From Poa pratensis (Eukaryota; Streptophyta; Magnoliopsida; Poales; Poaceae): a DNA stretch of 64,000 nt. How positions within the stretch are numbered: position 1 is the stretch's first letter; each line of letters starts with the position of its first letter. The notes under the pieces are model-generated. The model saw only the letters and a program-made list of their open reading frames with translations. It was not told the origin of the DNA and did no database searches. This document shows, in pieces, positions 22,684-35,800 of the stretch. The position numbers were made by a program, and so were the translations under genes. Where the stretch lies: NCBI GenBank assembly GCA_947311845.1, contig CAMZMU010000080.1, forward strand, positions 16,415,036-16,479,035. The letters run 5' to 3'.

Positions 22684-23150
22684 AAGGGGCGGAACCAGGA
22701 AATTCACATAAGGGCGGCCGAGAATTGAACACAACTTTAAAATACAAAAAATATGGAGAGATTTTTTTCTACGGTAACTGTAGAAAAAATACGTATGTGT
22801 GCTCCAAATCAGAGAAGAAATTCTGGTGCTTGTCCCTTGAGTTCTTTGGAATATTGAAGAATAGAGAGGGGAGAGAAGCAACAGGGATGAGAATCGCACA
22901 TGCAGCATGCAGGAACGAGAGGAAAAGTTTCTGCATGTTGAGTTCTTTGGCTGAATGAAGGGAAGGAAAAGTCAAAAGCTTCTCATCTCTATACATCTTT
23001 TGTGAGTAGAGTACATGCATTTTCGTGTGTGAGTGAGGCACATAGATTAGAACACACAGCTCCTTGCATAATTAATCAGGGGTCTTAGAGAAATTTCTCC
23101 ATGTTGGGGGAGCCGTGGCCCCTGCTGGCCACCCCCTGGTTCCACCCTTG
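22684..23150. mobile_element. Small terminal-inverted-repeat element (MITE-like)
   Basis: The left end AAGGGGCGGAACCAGG (22684-22699) is inverted at the right end, CCTGGTTCCACCCTT (23135-23149). About 470 bases, AT-rich inside, no ORF. No clean target duplication was found, so superfamily is not assigned. Confidence 0.45.
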
Positions 23151-23575
23151 GGAGCGCCAAGTACACAGAGTCTATTTTGGTGCAGCGTTTCTTTTACTTT
23201 CTTCGTTTTCTTTAATTATAGAATCACTGAAGAAGCGGCCTACCGGTGTGGCACCAGCTGTCTGGGAACATATATAATCCCTGTAACGCCCTTGAAAATC
23301 CTAACCCTCTCCTCCAACTCTCCAACCAGATATGGAACTTGTTGTGGCGGTGGCGCTCGCTGTACAATACCTCGCTGGAAGAAAACGAGCAAGTTTTAGA
23401 GGGATCCTCCGGCTAGCGAAGACGAGGTGGACGCTGGCACGAGACGCGACCCGCTGGTGTAGAAGAGGAGGAGGCGCGGCGAGAGAGACGCGACCTAGAG
23501 TAGAGGATGAGGTCGCGGGGCGTAGTTCCTCGCTGCAGGCTTCGATCCGGTCGGACCGGAGGACGACTCTTCTAC

Positions 23576-25680
23576 ATCAGACGGATATTTTGGTGACACC
23601 GCACAAAAGCAGGCAATCTTTGCAATCAAATTTTTCCCGGAGGGCAGATCCTTTTCTTCCGTCATGTGGATGCCTCGGCGATTTGGTATTGACATTTGAA
23701 TCGCCCGCCAGGTGATATTTGAACCCTAGCTTGTTTATCACCTGTTGTTAGCCATGCAATGTTAGTCATGCAGTTCTATGTTTATTTTAGCAATATCTAG
23801 TGTGTGCTTTCATATAGGACCATACCGTGTGTTAGTCCTGCAGTTCTATGTTTATTTTAGCAATATATATACAATTCCTGTCCTGAATATATTTGTGTAT
23901 AGTAACAAGATTGCTACGTACGTCTGCTCTGTTCTGAACCATAACATGTTTGTTGCTTCGATTTGATCTCGATTTCTCGTGCGTTTGACAATTGTTTATT
24001 TCACCATAAAGTTCTCTATATATGTTCATTATTGAACCGTAGAATGATTGTTTAAACTACTGCTTTTTCGAACTAACGTCCTGTTGTTCTTTGTTTATTT
24101 CACCAAGCTTGCTATGTGAGCTGTGCTTTGAACCATTACATGTTTATTACCTCTCTGCTGTGTTTCGATTTCCTGGCTTGTTTCAACAATTTATTATATG
24201 TACTCTGTTTTGGAACTGCATCGTATATATTACTACATGCCATGTTTCTCTGCATCATGGTAAGAATTTGCTCTTATTGGTTTCATTTCTCTATATTTGT
24301 GATATTTAGATATATCTCGATTATACTTGGACTTTAGATTTACTTTTTTTTTTGTTCTAAGTCAGCCGTATTGTCAATAATAGGAATCTATTTCGGGTAC
24401 ACTGCACAAATATTCCGTGACATACGTGGTGAACTGTTTTTCCCTATGATATCACTCATAGTCATACGTGAGGAGCACTTGTTCCTCCATGCCATGTTTC
24501 TCTGCACCATGGTGAGATTTAGATTATATCTCAATTGTACTTATTTTATGTTACTATTATTTTGTTATTCTGCTTGCCTCCATATACCCTGTATAATTCT
24601 GAACTCGATGATAATTGCAGTTTTCAACTTCATGGACAGCTGCACAATCTGTTTCCTGAAATATCAACAGTTGAATCCTTGTGGCGCGAAGCCTTACAGT
24701 TGAGATATATCTCTTTTATAGCTAGACTTTAGATTATGATTGTATTATTTTTGTGCTTAGTCGAATGTTTTGTCAACAACAGGAATCTATTTCGGTCACA
24801 CTACACAAAATTACTGTGAAGCGCTGCAGCTAAATCCGCGTCTCGTGAGAGGATGGTATTGCATATTCCGGGCCTCCTTCCTTCCAGCCTTGTACTCAGA
24901 AGTCATTAGCATGTCGTTAAGTACAAGGTGCTGATTATTTTTAGCATTTGCTATTCCTGGTTACGTTTCACTTCTTATTGGTGACTTTATATATTGCTTA
25001 TACTAGGACTACAGATTATGATTCTATTTTTTATGCTAAGTTAAATGTGTTCTCTATAATAGGAATCTATTTCGGTGACACTGTACAAAAGATCCATTAT
25101 ATGCGTTAGCAGCTTCTCCTTACTATTGTATTACTCATGGTGGTGGAGGACTTAGCTATGAGCAAAAGGGCCCCTTAGCATTTAGCACGTGTTCCTCGTA
25201 GACACGTTTCTCTACATCAGAGTGAGGTATAGATTATATCTCAAATGTACTTATTTTATGTTGCGATTGTTGGTTTTCGTGCTAAGTCAATCGTTTCTAA
25301 ATAACAGGAATCTATTTCGGTGACATTGTACAAAATATCTGTGATGAGCTACAGCTTAAGCCATTGACGCCACTTGCCTCGAGAGAATCGTCTAAGAAGG
25401 GGCTGATATTGCGCTAAAAGCTTCTGCTTGCTGTCATATTACTCATGTTGGTAGAGGTGTTGGCCATGAGCCACAATGCCCCTTGCCAGTTAGCACTTGT
25501 TCTTCCTTGGCCATGCTTCTCCACATCGTGGTGAGGTTTAGATTATATCTCATGTATACTTATTTTATGTTTCTATTGTTTTCTCCCTTTGTTAAGCGTT
25601 TCTGAATAACAGGAATCCATTTCGGTGACACTATGTACAAAAAGATGTGATACACTACAGCCGATGCCGATGACACCCCG
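23576..25680 (+). repeat. Tandem array of exon-like units
   Basis: A block resembling GAATCTATTTCGGTGACAC recurs at 24383, 24782, 25062, 25307 and 25612, with more distant copies at 23582 and 31629. Most copies follow an intron-like stretch ending AACAG or ATAG. Several are followed, 100-200 bases on, by a donor-like CATGGTGAG or CATCGTGGTGAG. In one frame the units encode G-I-Y-F-G-D-T-x-Q-K-like peptides, but frames close quickly. It may be a decayed gene or noncoding transcript with repeatedly duplicated exons. No intact gene is seen in 23150-25980. Confidence 0.5.
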
Positions 25681-25988
25681 TGCCTCTGAGAAAAACGTCT
25701 AAGGAGGGCCTTATATTACCTATCTTCTGCCAGATAGGTAGTCATCAGCATTAACAACTTCTGATCGGTAGCCTATAACTATTGTGCTTGTGATCTAGTC
25801 CAAGGTGCTTATTAGCGTTTAGACTTCGATATTATTTCATTGAGAATCTTGTGTTATGTAATCAGATTTGTTGTGTACTAGTGAATAAATTACGGGCATT
25901 AGTGTGTTGTCTTATTTGTAGATTCTAAAGGCCTCATCTCTAATCTGAAGTTACCAATATATGAATCAGGGTTTATAGAGGTCCTATA

Positions 25989-26232
25989 ATGCGCCCATTA
26001 GAGGATGTGCAGAGCGGCGCTTATACGCCCATATGAGCATCAGAAACCACAAGCAACTTGCCCTGGCATCTAGCCCGGTGTAGATGCAACATATCTGGAT
26101 GGCGAAGCGCCCATGAATTATCGGTTGAAAAATGCGCCCATTAGAGGATGTGCAGTGAGCATCAGAATTCAGAAACCACACGCAACTTGCCCTGGCGTCT
26201 AGCCCGGTGTTGATGCAACATATGCGGCTGGC
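25989..26232. repeat. Direct duplication of about 110 bases
   Basis: GCGCCCATTAGAGGATGTGC begins copies at about 25989 and 26131. Both continue through CAACTTGCCCTGGC and TAGCCCGGTGT to a GATGCAACATAT segment. No gene is apparent here or in 26233-26860, which also has short repeats around CTACACAGCTT. Confidence 0.6.
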
Positions 26233-26879
26233 GCTTTGCGGCCAAGTCTTTTGGTGCCTGTCATAAGCGCCCATCATTCCAATTTGACCTAAATCCACCG
26301 TCAAACAATTCCAAACGATGAAATAGCTCGCTTATCTGTTGATTTGATTTTCGAACATTTGTTTTTATTACCTGGCCTCCTATATGAGGAGCTTAGCTAG
26401 ACTTGATCTAAGTGAAAAGTGAAAATATGTGAATAAAACATTCAGTTTGGGTTGCGAGTGGAAGAAATACTCCTTTGGTCCATTTATTATTACATGATCA
26501 ACTCTGTCAATTATCAAGCTCAAAGTGTCTACATTGTACATACAAAAGGCAGGAGCTATGACAGAGCTGCATAAACTGAATACTACACAGCTTTTTTTTA
26601 AACTGAATACTACACAGCTTTTTTTTTAGACCGTTAATACTACACAGCTTAATAGTGTATCAAACACCAGCTTGCAGGAGCACTTGCAGTGCTGCATAAA
26701 CTGACTGTTACACAGCTTAATAGTGCATCAAACCACAACTCCATAGGACCCCATAGTCTTCCGAATGGTAGCCGGAGGCCGTTCAGTTCGAAACATCTAC
26801 TTAAGCGAATTTACTCAAAATTCATCGGTACTAATTGCACTTGGTTAAATTGCTACGGGTAGAAGATCATCCTTGGCCG

Positions 26880-27690
26880 TCACCCGACGGTGTTACTTTC
26901 AAGATTTGCCTCCATAAATCGAGCCTGCAGGTCTGCAGCATCGTTCATCATGTAGCCAGCTCTTGCCCTTGCATTATCGAAGATAGTCACGAGCAGGTTG
27001 TTCCTAACGGCACTCCGCCGTAACAGGTACTTATATTGCCCAGTCACCATCTCCACATACATAATCCTCGTATTTAAGTCCGCCTGAAAAAGGAAATGTT
27101 TATATTCCTACGAAACGTTACATATACAAATCCGATCATTATCCTCGGTAAAAGAAAGGGTAAGCATGTTGAGTTAACCTCTCTCTTGTTGCTGGAGGGC
27201 GGCAATGACGATGGTTCATAAGCTTCCACCTCATCATGTCCTTGTGGTAGTATGACAGTCTCCCTTACCACACATTCTCGTCCGAACTTGACCATCTCCT
27301 GCGAAAGGTAACAAATCGATAGATGTCCGAGCACTACGGGAAACAAGACGGCAAGCGAGTTACAGTAATCTCGGTGACCCGCTTCTTCCACTAATCGACG
27401 AGTATGTGTTAAGAGAAACAAGACGGGCGTTGTTGGTAACAGGGATGTAAAAAGTCGAGCTACCTCTGTCCCCAGCAGCTCTAACCTTTTTGACGGCTGG
27501 GGAGCTTGAAGTGGACGTGAGGAGAAGGATGTACAGTTCTGTGAAAGGGAGTACGTAAGAGATCTAAGTCTGAGCATTGCCGCTGAAAGGAAGGTAAAAT
27601 AGTCAAGGTAACCTCGGTCTCGTGGGAAAGAAACAACGGCGGGGAAGCTACCACATCATCTTCCCCTCCGAGCATTTGCTTGGCAGACAT
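26880..27690 (-). CDS. Three-exon host gene of unknown family
   Basis: Exon 1 is 27690-27613 (26 codons, MSAKQM start), exon 2 27298-27179 (40 codons) and exon 3 27083-26880 (67 codons and TGA). Intron 1 (27612-27299) is GAG|GTTACC...TTTCGCAG. Intron 2 (27178-27084) is GAG|GTTAAC...CCTTTTTCAG. All junctions are phase 0 and the frame stays open across 133 codons. Exon 1 is the weakest, since other starts are possible. The product has no signal peptide or membrane segment. Exon 3 is likely helical and basic then acidic, with Y-L-L-R-R-S-A-V-R-N-N and A-A-D-L-Q-A-R-F. I do not recognise it. A decayed gene fragment cannot be excluded. Confidence 0.5.
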
Positions 27691-27702
27691 GGCGAGGAAC
27701 GA

Positions 27703-27753
27703 TGTGTGTGTGTGTGGGTGTGTGCGGGGGGGGGGGGGGTGGGGGGGTTGGGG
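27703..27753. repeat. TG microsatellite and G-run
   Basis: A TG/GT run (27703-27722) followed by about fourteen G and then seven G separated by T, just upstream of the three-exon gene. This is prone to length error in sequencing. Confidence 0.8.
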
Positions 27754-27759
27754 AAGAAG

Positions 27760-29273
27760 CACGGTAATGAGGATCGATGCTGAGGGTAGAAGCCTGCTAA
27801 AGGAAGGAATATGTGTAGGTGAGGAGGACCCACCTGTCTGAAATGTTCTCAAAATTTCGACATCCCGATTTAGCGACAGGGAAAAATTTCAACGTCCCTT
27901 CAAAACAGAAAAGAAAAAATAGAGAATTATCAACCATTCAAATGCCGCTGCTACACCGCTACACGTAATGACGTAATGCATGTACCCGGTCCCAGTGTGA
28001 GGGGAAGGGTATTCTGGTAATTGTAGACAATATAATCCAGGAATCCCCAAGTTCCCCAGTCCCCACCCAGCCGTGCCTCACACGGTCACACCCAGTTTTC
28101 CCCATCTTATATCTTATATTTACTAATTGGAGGCACCGTAGAAGCCCCCACGTTAATCCTAGAAAACCACGTAAAAATAACCTTAGGATCTCTCTTTTAC
28201 GGTTGAGATTAAATAAGCGATCAAAAACTCCTTTGCGCACACGCTAGAAGTCTTGCACCGAAAAAAAGAAAAGAGATCGCAAGCTTTAAACGTGATTAGG
28301 GTTATCTGATCGATCTCAATCAAGTCAGGCTGTTTCGCCTGCTCTTTCAAAACTCCCACGCCGCCGGCGAGTAGTTTATTCACCCAGGTTGATTCGTTCA
28401 TGCATATGCTAAATTAGTAGGCGGAAGTATCAGATTTTGCTGAGGTATTTACGAGCGCGCAAACTGCAACTCTATTAATCTTGGGTTGATCATTGACACG
28501 TTATGCCAGTCTGCCAGGAGCTTGGTCACAACTGCGGGACGGTTTACCCGACGGCGGCTTCTATTTATCGATCGATTACCAGCCCAGCTGCCACTGATTG
28601 TCTGTGTATGCAGCAGGTTTGCATGCAAGCGCGCAGGTCTCATGCATGGCTGGATGGAGTTACCCGACGAGATTCACCATCCAATTGATTATTTTGTGTC
28701 CTCAATAGGATGTACCATGTCTACATGCATCAGGTATGCTTCATCCTTATTCCGAATAATTATTGCCTCCTCACGGTCTGGTATGAGCTGTAACATGCGT
28801 GTTTGCAATTATTTTTACCTTGCCCCCCTCTTCCTCCAATATGTATATACTACTCATTAGAGGGAATTTAGTTAATTTCAAGATAAATTGTTAATTAAGA
28901 TATCACCACTCTCCATGTTGCATGCACAATGAATCAGACATACGTGTAATATTGTAAGGTACATATAGAGTATTGTGCGGAAGAGTATATGGAGCCATAG
29001 TTAATAGCTTGAAGTTGTATACAAGTGTAGATGGGTAAAATTGGAACCGTGTTTTTATTTGCATGCCAGGCGTTTTTGTTTTGTTTGCTGAAAGTACCAT
29101 GTCAGGATTTTAAGCAGGTGAAATATTTCCAATCTTTCTGGAGCCAAAATTATATGAGATAAATATTTCATGTAATTATGTATAGTAAGGCATAAATAAA
29201 TTAGGAAATTCATCTATGTTTGTCCACATATTTTCTCCTGAAGTATTCAATTTCGTTTTATCATTAAAAATTA
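27760..29273. other. No gene identified
   Basis: AT-rich flank of the three-exon gene, with only short ORFs lacking recognisable features. Confidence 0.4.
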
Positions 29274-30996
29274 TCTACTATAAATACTGAAGCAATAAAT
29301 CTATAAATCTGGATGAGGCTAGACAGTGAACATAACAAGGGTGGACTGCAAAAGAAATATTATCGTCATATACCAGAAGTTTTTATCTGATTTATTAGTA
29401 AAATGAATGTAGCCATCTATTTTCTAGGTGCAAGTAATAACGGCCGAGATCGTTTTTCTAATTCTACCGCCTCACTTATTTTTTTCATGTAATAAAGGTG
29501 TTTTCTCATCTAACTATGTTATGTCTCCCTTTTCTCTTCGTCGGGTCTCCCTTTTCTCCACAGAAGGCTTCACGTGCACTATTTACATAAATATTTGTGT
29601 TTTGGGTAACTCCAAGTTAAATAATATCCGAAACTATTGGATGTAGTGCTCTTTTTGTACACATTTCATAATTTCCCCCACATTACATAAATATTTGCAC
29701 CAGGAATTTCAATAATGGTGGCTCATGTGGTGTGGACGGGCAAGGAGATCGAGCCGAATGAGATTCATTTTCCTCATCATATGTTAATATGTTTTTTTCT
29801 CGCAGTCGCCATAATATTTTTGATTACTTGAGTTGCCAGCATCATTGCATTGGTGTTTATACAAATAGTGCCCGGAATTGCATGTTTCCAACTGTAGCTA
29901 CATGCATACACGTATTGAACGGTTCTCCAGCAGATGCATGTGTAAGCGTATGGTAATGCATATTCTCAGTCGAGGTTGTTCCATGTTTATACATTCTCCC
30001 TGTTTAGATATTAATTTTATCAATGTCTAAATTATAAATTTGTCTGTATGCTACTAACCCATGTGTTTCCATGCCTATTTTATCTGTTTGTATACCACAA
30101 ATAATCCAGTACTCATTTGAGATCCGGCTTACAGTATTATAACTTTATAAAAATTTATTTTATCTCTTACGTTGTCTCCTGACATCAAATATGTACACAA
30201 ATAACGCCGGAAGATCCTCTTGCTGTAAAGAATTACTGTTGTTCAGCCAATGGAAAACAAACATCATCCATATGGGTTGTCCTGTAGCAGATCAAGATCG
30301 CAAACTGATTTAATTTTTGGAATATATATAGCTAGCGACGGTATATGTTTTGTTTCCGGCAGGGTCCAGATTCAAAAGATTTTTATTAAAGTCTGAAATA
30401 AAAACTCTTGACACGGCAATGAAGTGGAAAATTTATATTTGAATGTTAGCTTATGCTAAAAAAATCCGTATGAGATGCAAGGTACGTTGTTCTTGCGAAA
30501 TCAGTTGAACATATATATGGTCTTTGTTTCACGAACATTAATACATGCTCCGAATTTTTTTCATGATATGTTAATTCATAAATAATATTCTACAATGACT
30601 TTGAACAATTGAGACAATAAAAAAGGAGATGAGAAATATGTGTAGAGACACTATCAAGTTTTAAACATAATTGCATAGATGGCGAGCTACCCTCGATTCT
30701 AGCGCAGTCTGTTGGACAAAAGAATCCATGTGTAAATCTTATATACGAATAAATATTTAACATTACGGTCTAATTGTATTAGTGTGTTTAAGAGTTTGGA
30801 TAAGTTGTCAAACAATGTAATGGAGTTTAATTTACTTAGAATCGTGAGACTTTACAATAGTACAGAGGATAAAATTTATCAAACTATAGGTCTCACATTT
30901 GAGTAATAATTAAATTTAAAAAAAAACATAGTGTATATATATATGTTAAGAAATTCTAAATACTAGCCCATGCGAATGCACGGGTTGACGACTAGT
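29274..30996 (+). mobile_element. Candidate non-autonomous Helitron
   Basis: The 3' end fits well: a stem CCCATGC-GAAT-GCACGGG (30967-30984, one mismatch), then seven bases and CTAGT (30992-30996), followed by T. The proposed 5' end is TCTACTATAAATACTG at 29274, preceded by A, giving insertion between A and T. No Rep/helicase ORF and no clear captured gene. The 3' end is much better supported than the 5' end. Confidence 0.55.
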
Positions 30997-31770
30997 TTCT
31001 ACTAACCTGGATCGAACTAGATCCGGCCAAGTCCACAACCGCACGCCGGCCGGTTACAGTCGCGTTAGCTCGACCCATCGTCGCCGAGCTTCCGCCACAT
31101 CGGGAACTGAATAAATGGGTGTAAGTAATGGGAAGCCCTATCTCAAGTTGAGTACTGTTCTAGATCCGATTGCTTGGAATTTGGAAACATTCTACTGTGC
31201 GTAGATCTGATAGAAGAACCCCCTAGTCCTGCATTACGAAAACATGCTGTTTGATTTGGTGCTACATCCTGTCATTTGATCAGTACCATAGTTCTATCTG
31301 GGACCTCTATATGATTGAAGATATTATGAACGACGATGGTGCATGGCCGCAGTGGCTCTCATGGGGATTTATGTGAGGGGCAGTGGTATGAGTGGTTGTG
31401 GTGCTTCTGTTTAAGACTTTACTAGATTTCTTTGATTAGGTACAAAAAAATGTGTGCAAATTCATTTCCTGTTGGCTATTTTTGTAACAAGCTTAAGGTT
31501 TATGTGCCTTTGTTTTGATTCGTAGTGTGTTTATTAATTGTAGTTAGCTCTGCAATTTATTTCTCTTGGTTGTGCTCATCTTCCTTATTTTTGCGTAGCT
31601 AAGTCGGAAGTCAGACAGCAAACCGTACCATATTTCGGTAACACCGCACAAAATGGCTGGAAGATTAGATGGATTCTTGACTCCTTATGTCTGATGATGA
31701 CTCCAATATAGCCCAGTTTAGCCTCAAACTTCTGACGCTGGTAAGTTTAAATCATATTTGGAAGTTTTTT

Positions 31771-32205
31771 CTAGTTATCTTATTTTGTGTTCATATTTGA
31801 ATTGCATGCTAATTGCAGGTTAATTGCAGGAGTCTTCTCAGATTCTCTACTCTCGGATGATGTGCTTATAGATCTCACACCCACAGTGTCCCTGAGGGGT
31901 CCAGATCTTGCGTTTGAGCCATGGAATTTGATTTACCTCTTCCTCCCCCTTTTTTCTCGGCTGCCTTAGTGCTCGCAACTGTGTTGCGGAGCTCAATCTT
32001 GGTGGCAGGCTAGATTTATTAAATGTAGCCTATTTGGTAGCTACATTTATTTTTATCTAGTTATCCTATTTTGTGTTCATATTTTCACATTGATGCATTG
32101 TTTCAAGAGCTACATCACACATCACAGCTGAAGTGTGCACACGATCTGTCCTCTTGGTTGATGTGCTTAGATCGCCCACCCATAGTGGCCCAGTTCTGTG
32201 GATAT
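31771..32205 (+). repeat. Diverged pair of intron/exon-like repeats
   Basis: A TTTTGTGTTCATATTT segment near 31790 recurs at about 32069. Each is followed by a GATGTGCTTA...CCCACAGTG-like block (31859, 32159). It may belong to the same decayed locus as the array at 23576-25680, since 31629 repeats its core. No gene is supported in 30997-33900. Confidence 0.4.
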
Positions 32206-33989
32206 CTTTGGTGGGAAGATAAACTTATTTAATGTAGGTAGCTTCTACTCTATTTGTATTCTCAGATTTGCTAAAAATTTGTCCAGAGCATGATTTAGAC
32301 ATGGTTTGAATAATAAATTAATAGGGTGAGGGACGTGGTGACATGTTGTAGCTTTTCTTAGTTTCCTCAATTAAATAAAATTAACTCTTGGTATGGTTTC
32401 TGTTGCCTACAAGGTAAGCCGAAGTATGTCACCCTGTTGTACCACATTCTAGTACTACATAGTTCTTAGTAATTTACAACAACTTAGCAAAGAAAAGGAA
32501 ATAAGCAGTCACAGCTCAGAAATATACCTTGATTGTTGCAGGATGTTCCATTATACGTGGCCTTGCTGCACTGAATTCCATAGGTGTATCAACCTTCTCT
32601 GGGATCAGTTTGTCATCCCAAGTCATAAAATAGAGGTCACCATCTTCTATTTGAAAAGCTGAGGGTCACGGTTATCATAATCTAGTCCAATTCGGTAAGC
32701 AATATCTTGTGGAAGGATGGAAAGATCCAAGAAATATGGTAACATGTTTCCGTACAACCATGGATATTTGGAGCAATCAGAGCTCATCGATAAATCCAGA
32801 GATGCTGGTGTATCTAGGTACGTCCATGTCTTGAAGGTACTACTATCAGAGAAGTGATTGGTTGTTTATTCTCCGTGGCACCGTGTGGTGCTTGTGCTGC
32901 ATTGTGTAATCTTAGTTAACAGATGATTTAGTAATTTAGTAATAGAATATAAAGATGTTAGATCTAAGAAAGAGACTTATTTTTTTATTGAGTTATATTT
33001 CCAAATATGTAAAATAAAAGCTTAGAATAAAAAACCCACTTCGTAACCCTGCAATCTTGGCACAGTTTAGTGTTTTTCTTCCTTTACGTTGATGATCATT
33101 TTGTGCAGGGCATGGTGCTGCTGGATTATTTGGCTACCTGAAGCAAACGTTTGGTAGGTGGTGTTTGACAAGAATTACGGTTGGACGACTGCAAGAAAAA
33201 TATTGTTGTTGGCTTAGTTGTATTCCTGTAGGTGTTGTGTTGCGAGAAGTTTTCTGTGATGTTCGATTTGGTGCAAGAACCTTTGGAGTATGATGTTAGC
33301 ATGTCTTCTATGGTCTGTAATAAGTTTGAAGTTCTGATTGAGCATGATGTTAACATGGCTTCTGTGGTCTGGATGTATTTTCGAGGCATGTTTTTTCAGA
33401 CTGAAACGTGTTTCATATTTTAATAGGTTTCATATTAATGAAATCGGGAGGAAATCTGATTGAATGAGGCTTGCTTTTCCTCTTTAGATTCAATGTGGTT
33501 ATATGGTTTGACATCTCAGCTGTACTGCTCTCTCCATGGCTTCAGTTGCGTTCTGTCATCTTTTTTAGCATACTCCTGGCTAGGTCCTCCATCTTTGAGC
33601 ACCATGGCTCCTAGGAGTCTGAACTGTTAACGTTGGGAGGAATCTCCTGCCTCGCTTATTTGTATCAGCGAGCTACTGCACTCTGAGAGGTGCAACTTAC
33701 TTTCTGATTGCAAATGCCTCGATGAATGGAACGTCAAACAGTGTTTGTTGCTTTACATAAAGCGTGGTGCCAAAACTGCCTCGGTTGGAATAATCCATTT
33801 AATTTGTTTTTATTTATAAATCATATTTCGATTAGTTACAACTGTATTTTAATCAGTTTCATGTTATTGCCAAATTAATTATCATTGGAATAATTCCAAA
33901 ATAATTTTACCCATGATGCAGATTCAACAATTATCATGATGAATCCGCTCCACATAAGCCTGCAAAAGAGGCCTAGCTGCAGAGGCAGA

Positions 33990-34410
33990 GCCATGTGCAG
34001 CTCGCCCAAGATTGCTTATTTTGTAGTTTCAGCCCATTTAACCTCAATGATCTTGCCCAATTTCTGCTTTGCAGCTTCATCCCTTGTATTCCCAATGATA
34101 TGGGCCAGGCTTGATTCCGATGACGTGAAGAGCAGTTGGGCTAAGAATTTGGTCTAAACTACCTTATTCCGAATATGTAGCCCACTTACCCACAATGATA
34201 TGGGCCAAGCTACCTTAGGATAGACACGTGAAAGCTTGCATGTGCGCTCACAATCTGGCCCAAACTCGCCCGATCGCACGTGAGTCATGTGATCTTAACA
34301 AACATGTGCAGAATCCGGCCAAATTTGCTTATTTTACAGCTTCAGCCCACATATCCCCAATGATTTGGCCCAATCTCTGCCTATGTTGGACATGTGGAAG
34401 CGCACGTGCG
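33990..34410. repeat. Degenerate tandem repeats
   Basis: Four diverged copies of a block with TTCAGCCCA, CCAATGAT and TGGCCCAA-like segments occur at about 34016, 34063, 34164 and 34328. No gene is seen from here to 35800; 34440-34600 is very AT-rich. Confidence 0.45.
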
Positions 34411-35800
34411 AAAATATGACGGGTCCCAGATATGGTGAAATAATTATATTTTTATAAATTCGTTATAATTTTATATTTTTTGAATTTCTAATAAATATTG
34501 AAAAAATGTTAAGTCCCGTCTAAAATAATTATTATTTCTGTTACATTTGTAATAAGTACAATTATTTTTCGGTTATTTAAATATATATACTGAATAAATT
34601 AATATGTGGGTCCCATACTGACACGCGGGTCCCCCAGCTGCGCGATGTGATGGCCGCTAGACACGTGTAAGAGCACGTGCGCAAAATATTGGTTTCCCTG
34701 CAGACAGGTGGTTCCCACTGGTACTGTTTCACTACACGTGCGGCACAGAGGTTGTGTCGGCCTGACATGTGGGTCCATCTGCAACATCTCTTGGACTGGC
34801 GTGAGAAAAGTGTGGGTATAGGTCTGACAGCGAGGCGTCGGACAGAGATGTGGGTGCGCAGTGGGTGGGGTCCATGTGTGTCGGCTGCCGAAGCCCAGTG
34901 GCCTGTGACGGTTTGGTCCTGTTCAGCCCGCAAAATAGGTTGTCACGGAAGGCCCCTTGAGATCCGTGACGCTTAAGGCCGTTTCGTCTGACTTTTTCTG
35001 GGCCGAGCGGGCTGCCCATGGATCTGTGACAAAAATTACCGAGGGCGTCAAAAATAGTTGAGATCTGCCACGGACAGGAGAACCGTGTCGACAAATCTGT
35101 CCCAGAGTAGAGGGATTCTTGTAGCGCAAGCAGCATCTCAACATAATATTCAATCCAAAAAAAATCAAAGCTCCCAGAATACTCTTCGCCCCTCCCCTGC
35201 CAAATGGTAAATCGAATCCAGAGCCAAATCAGAATCACACATAAAATAGGATCAATCAAAACTGGTCGAAGCGTCGAACTAACCCTGTGATTTGGACATT
35301 TGAAGTAGATCCGGCCTGGGTTCAGATCCGAACATGACACTCGATGAATCGCGTTTCGACAGCAGCAGCAAACGCACTTCACAAGCGGCAGATCTGACCC
35401 GGCCCCGGCGACGCAGGAGGAGGACGCATTCGATCTCCCGACGAGCTCATGCTCTTGGTCATGGAGGACACGAGTGCAGAGTAAAAACAAGCTGGAGCAG
35501 AGGCACAAGGGCGAATCGACAGTCTTTTATAATATCCAAGATAGTGCTAAAAAAGGAATTTTATATACGCAACCTCGCCAACGGTTGTATACAAATGCCA
35601 TTGAAGTACATATCGCACACGGAGTCAAAGGAAACTCCGTTACCAACATATTGGCAACGGTTAATATTTCGCGACCATTGCCTATGAAGGACGGGGCGCG
35701 GGCCAGCTTGCCTGGCGGGGCGGGTTTTCTCATGCGGAAAGCGCGATTCTCCGTCGCCTAACTCGTGCCGTTTCCATAGAGGGGTATCCGATGTGTCGTT

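Noticed and set aside
22684..23150. Assigning the TIR element to a named superfamily
   Set aside because: No target duplication could be fixed and the end motif alone does not discriminate between superfamilies.
27481..27852. A 123-codon minus-strand ORF extending both ways from the MSAKQM start
   Set aside because: Its upstream part is Pro/His-rich translation of microsatellite and leader DNA, and its downstream part runs into intron 1. The spliced model explains the region better.
35110..35130. GATTCTTGTAGCGC as a possible degenerate CACTA right end
   Set aside because: The motif is imperfect and no matching left end was found in 34400-35100.
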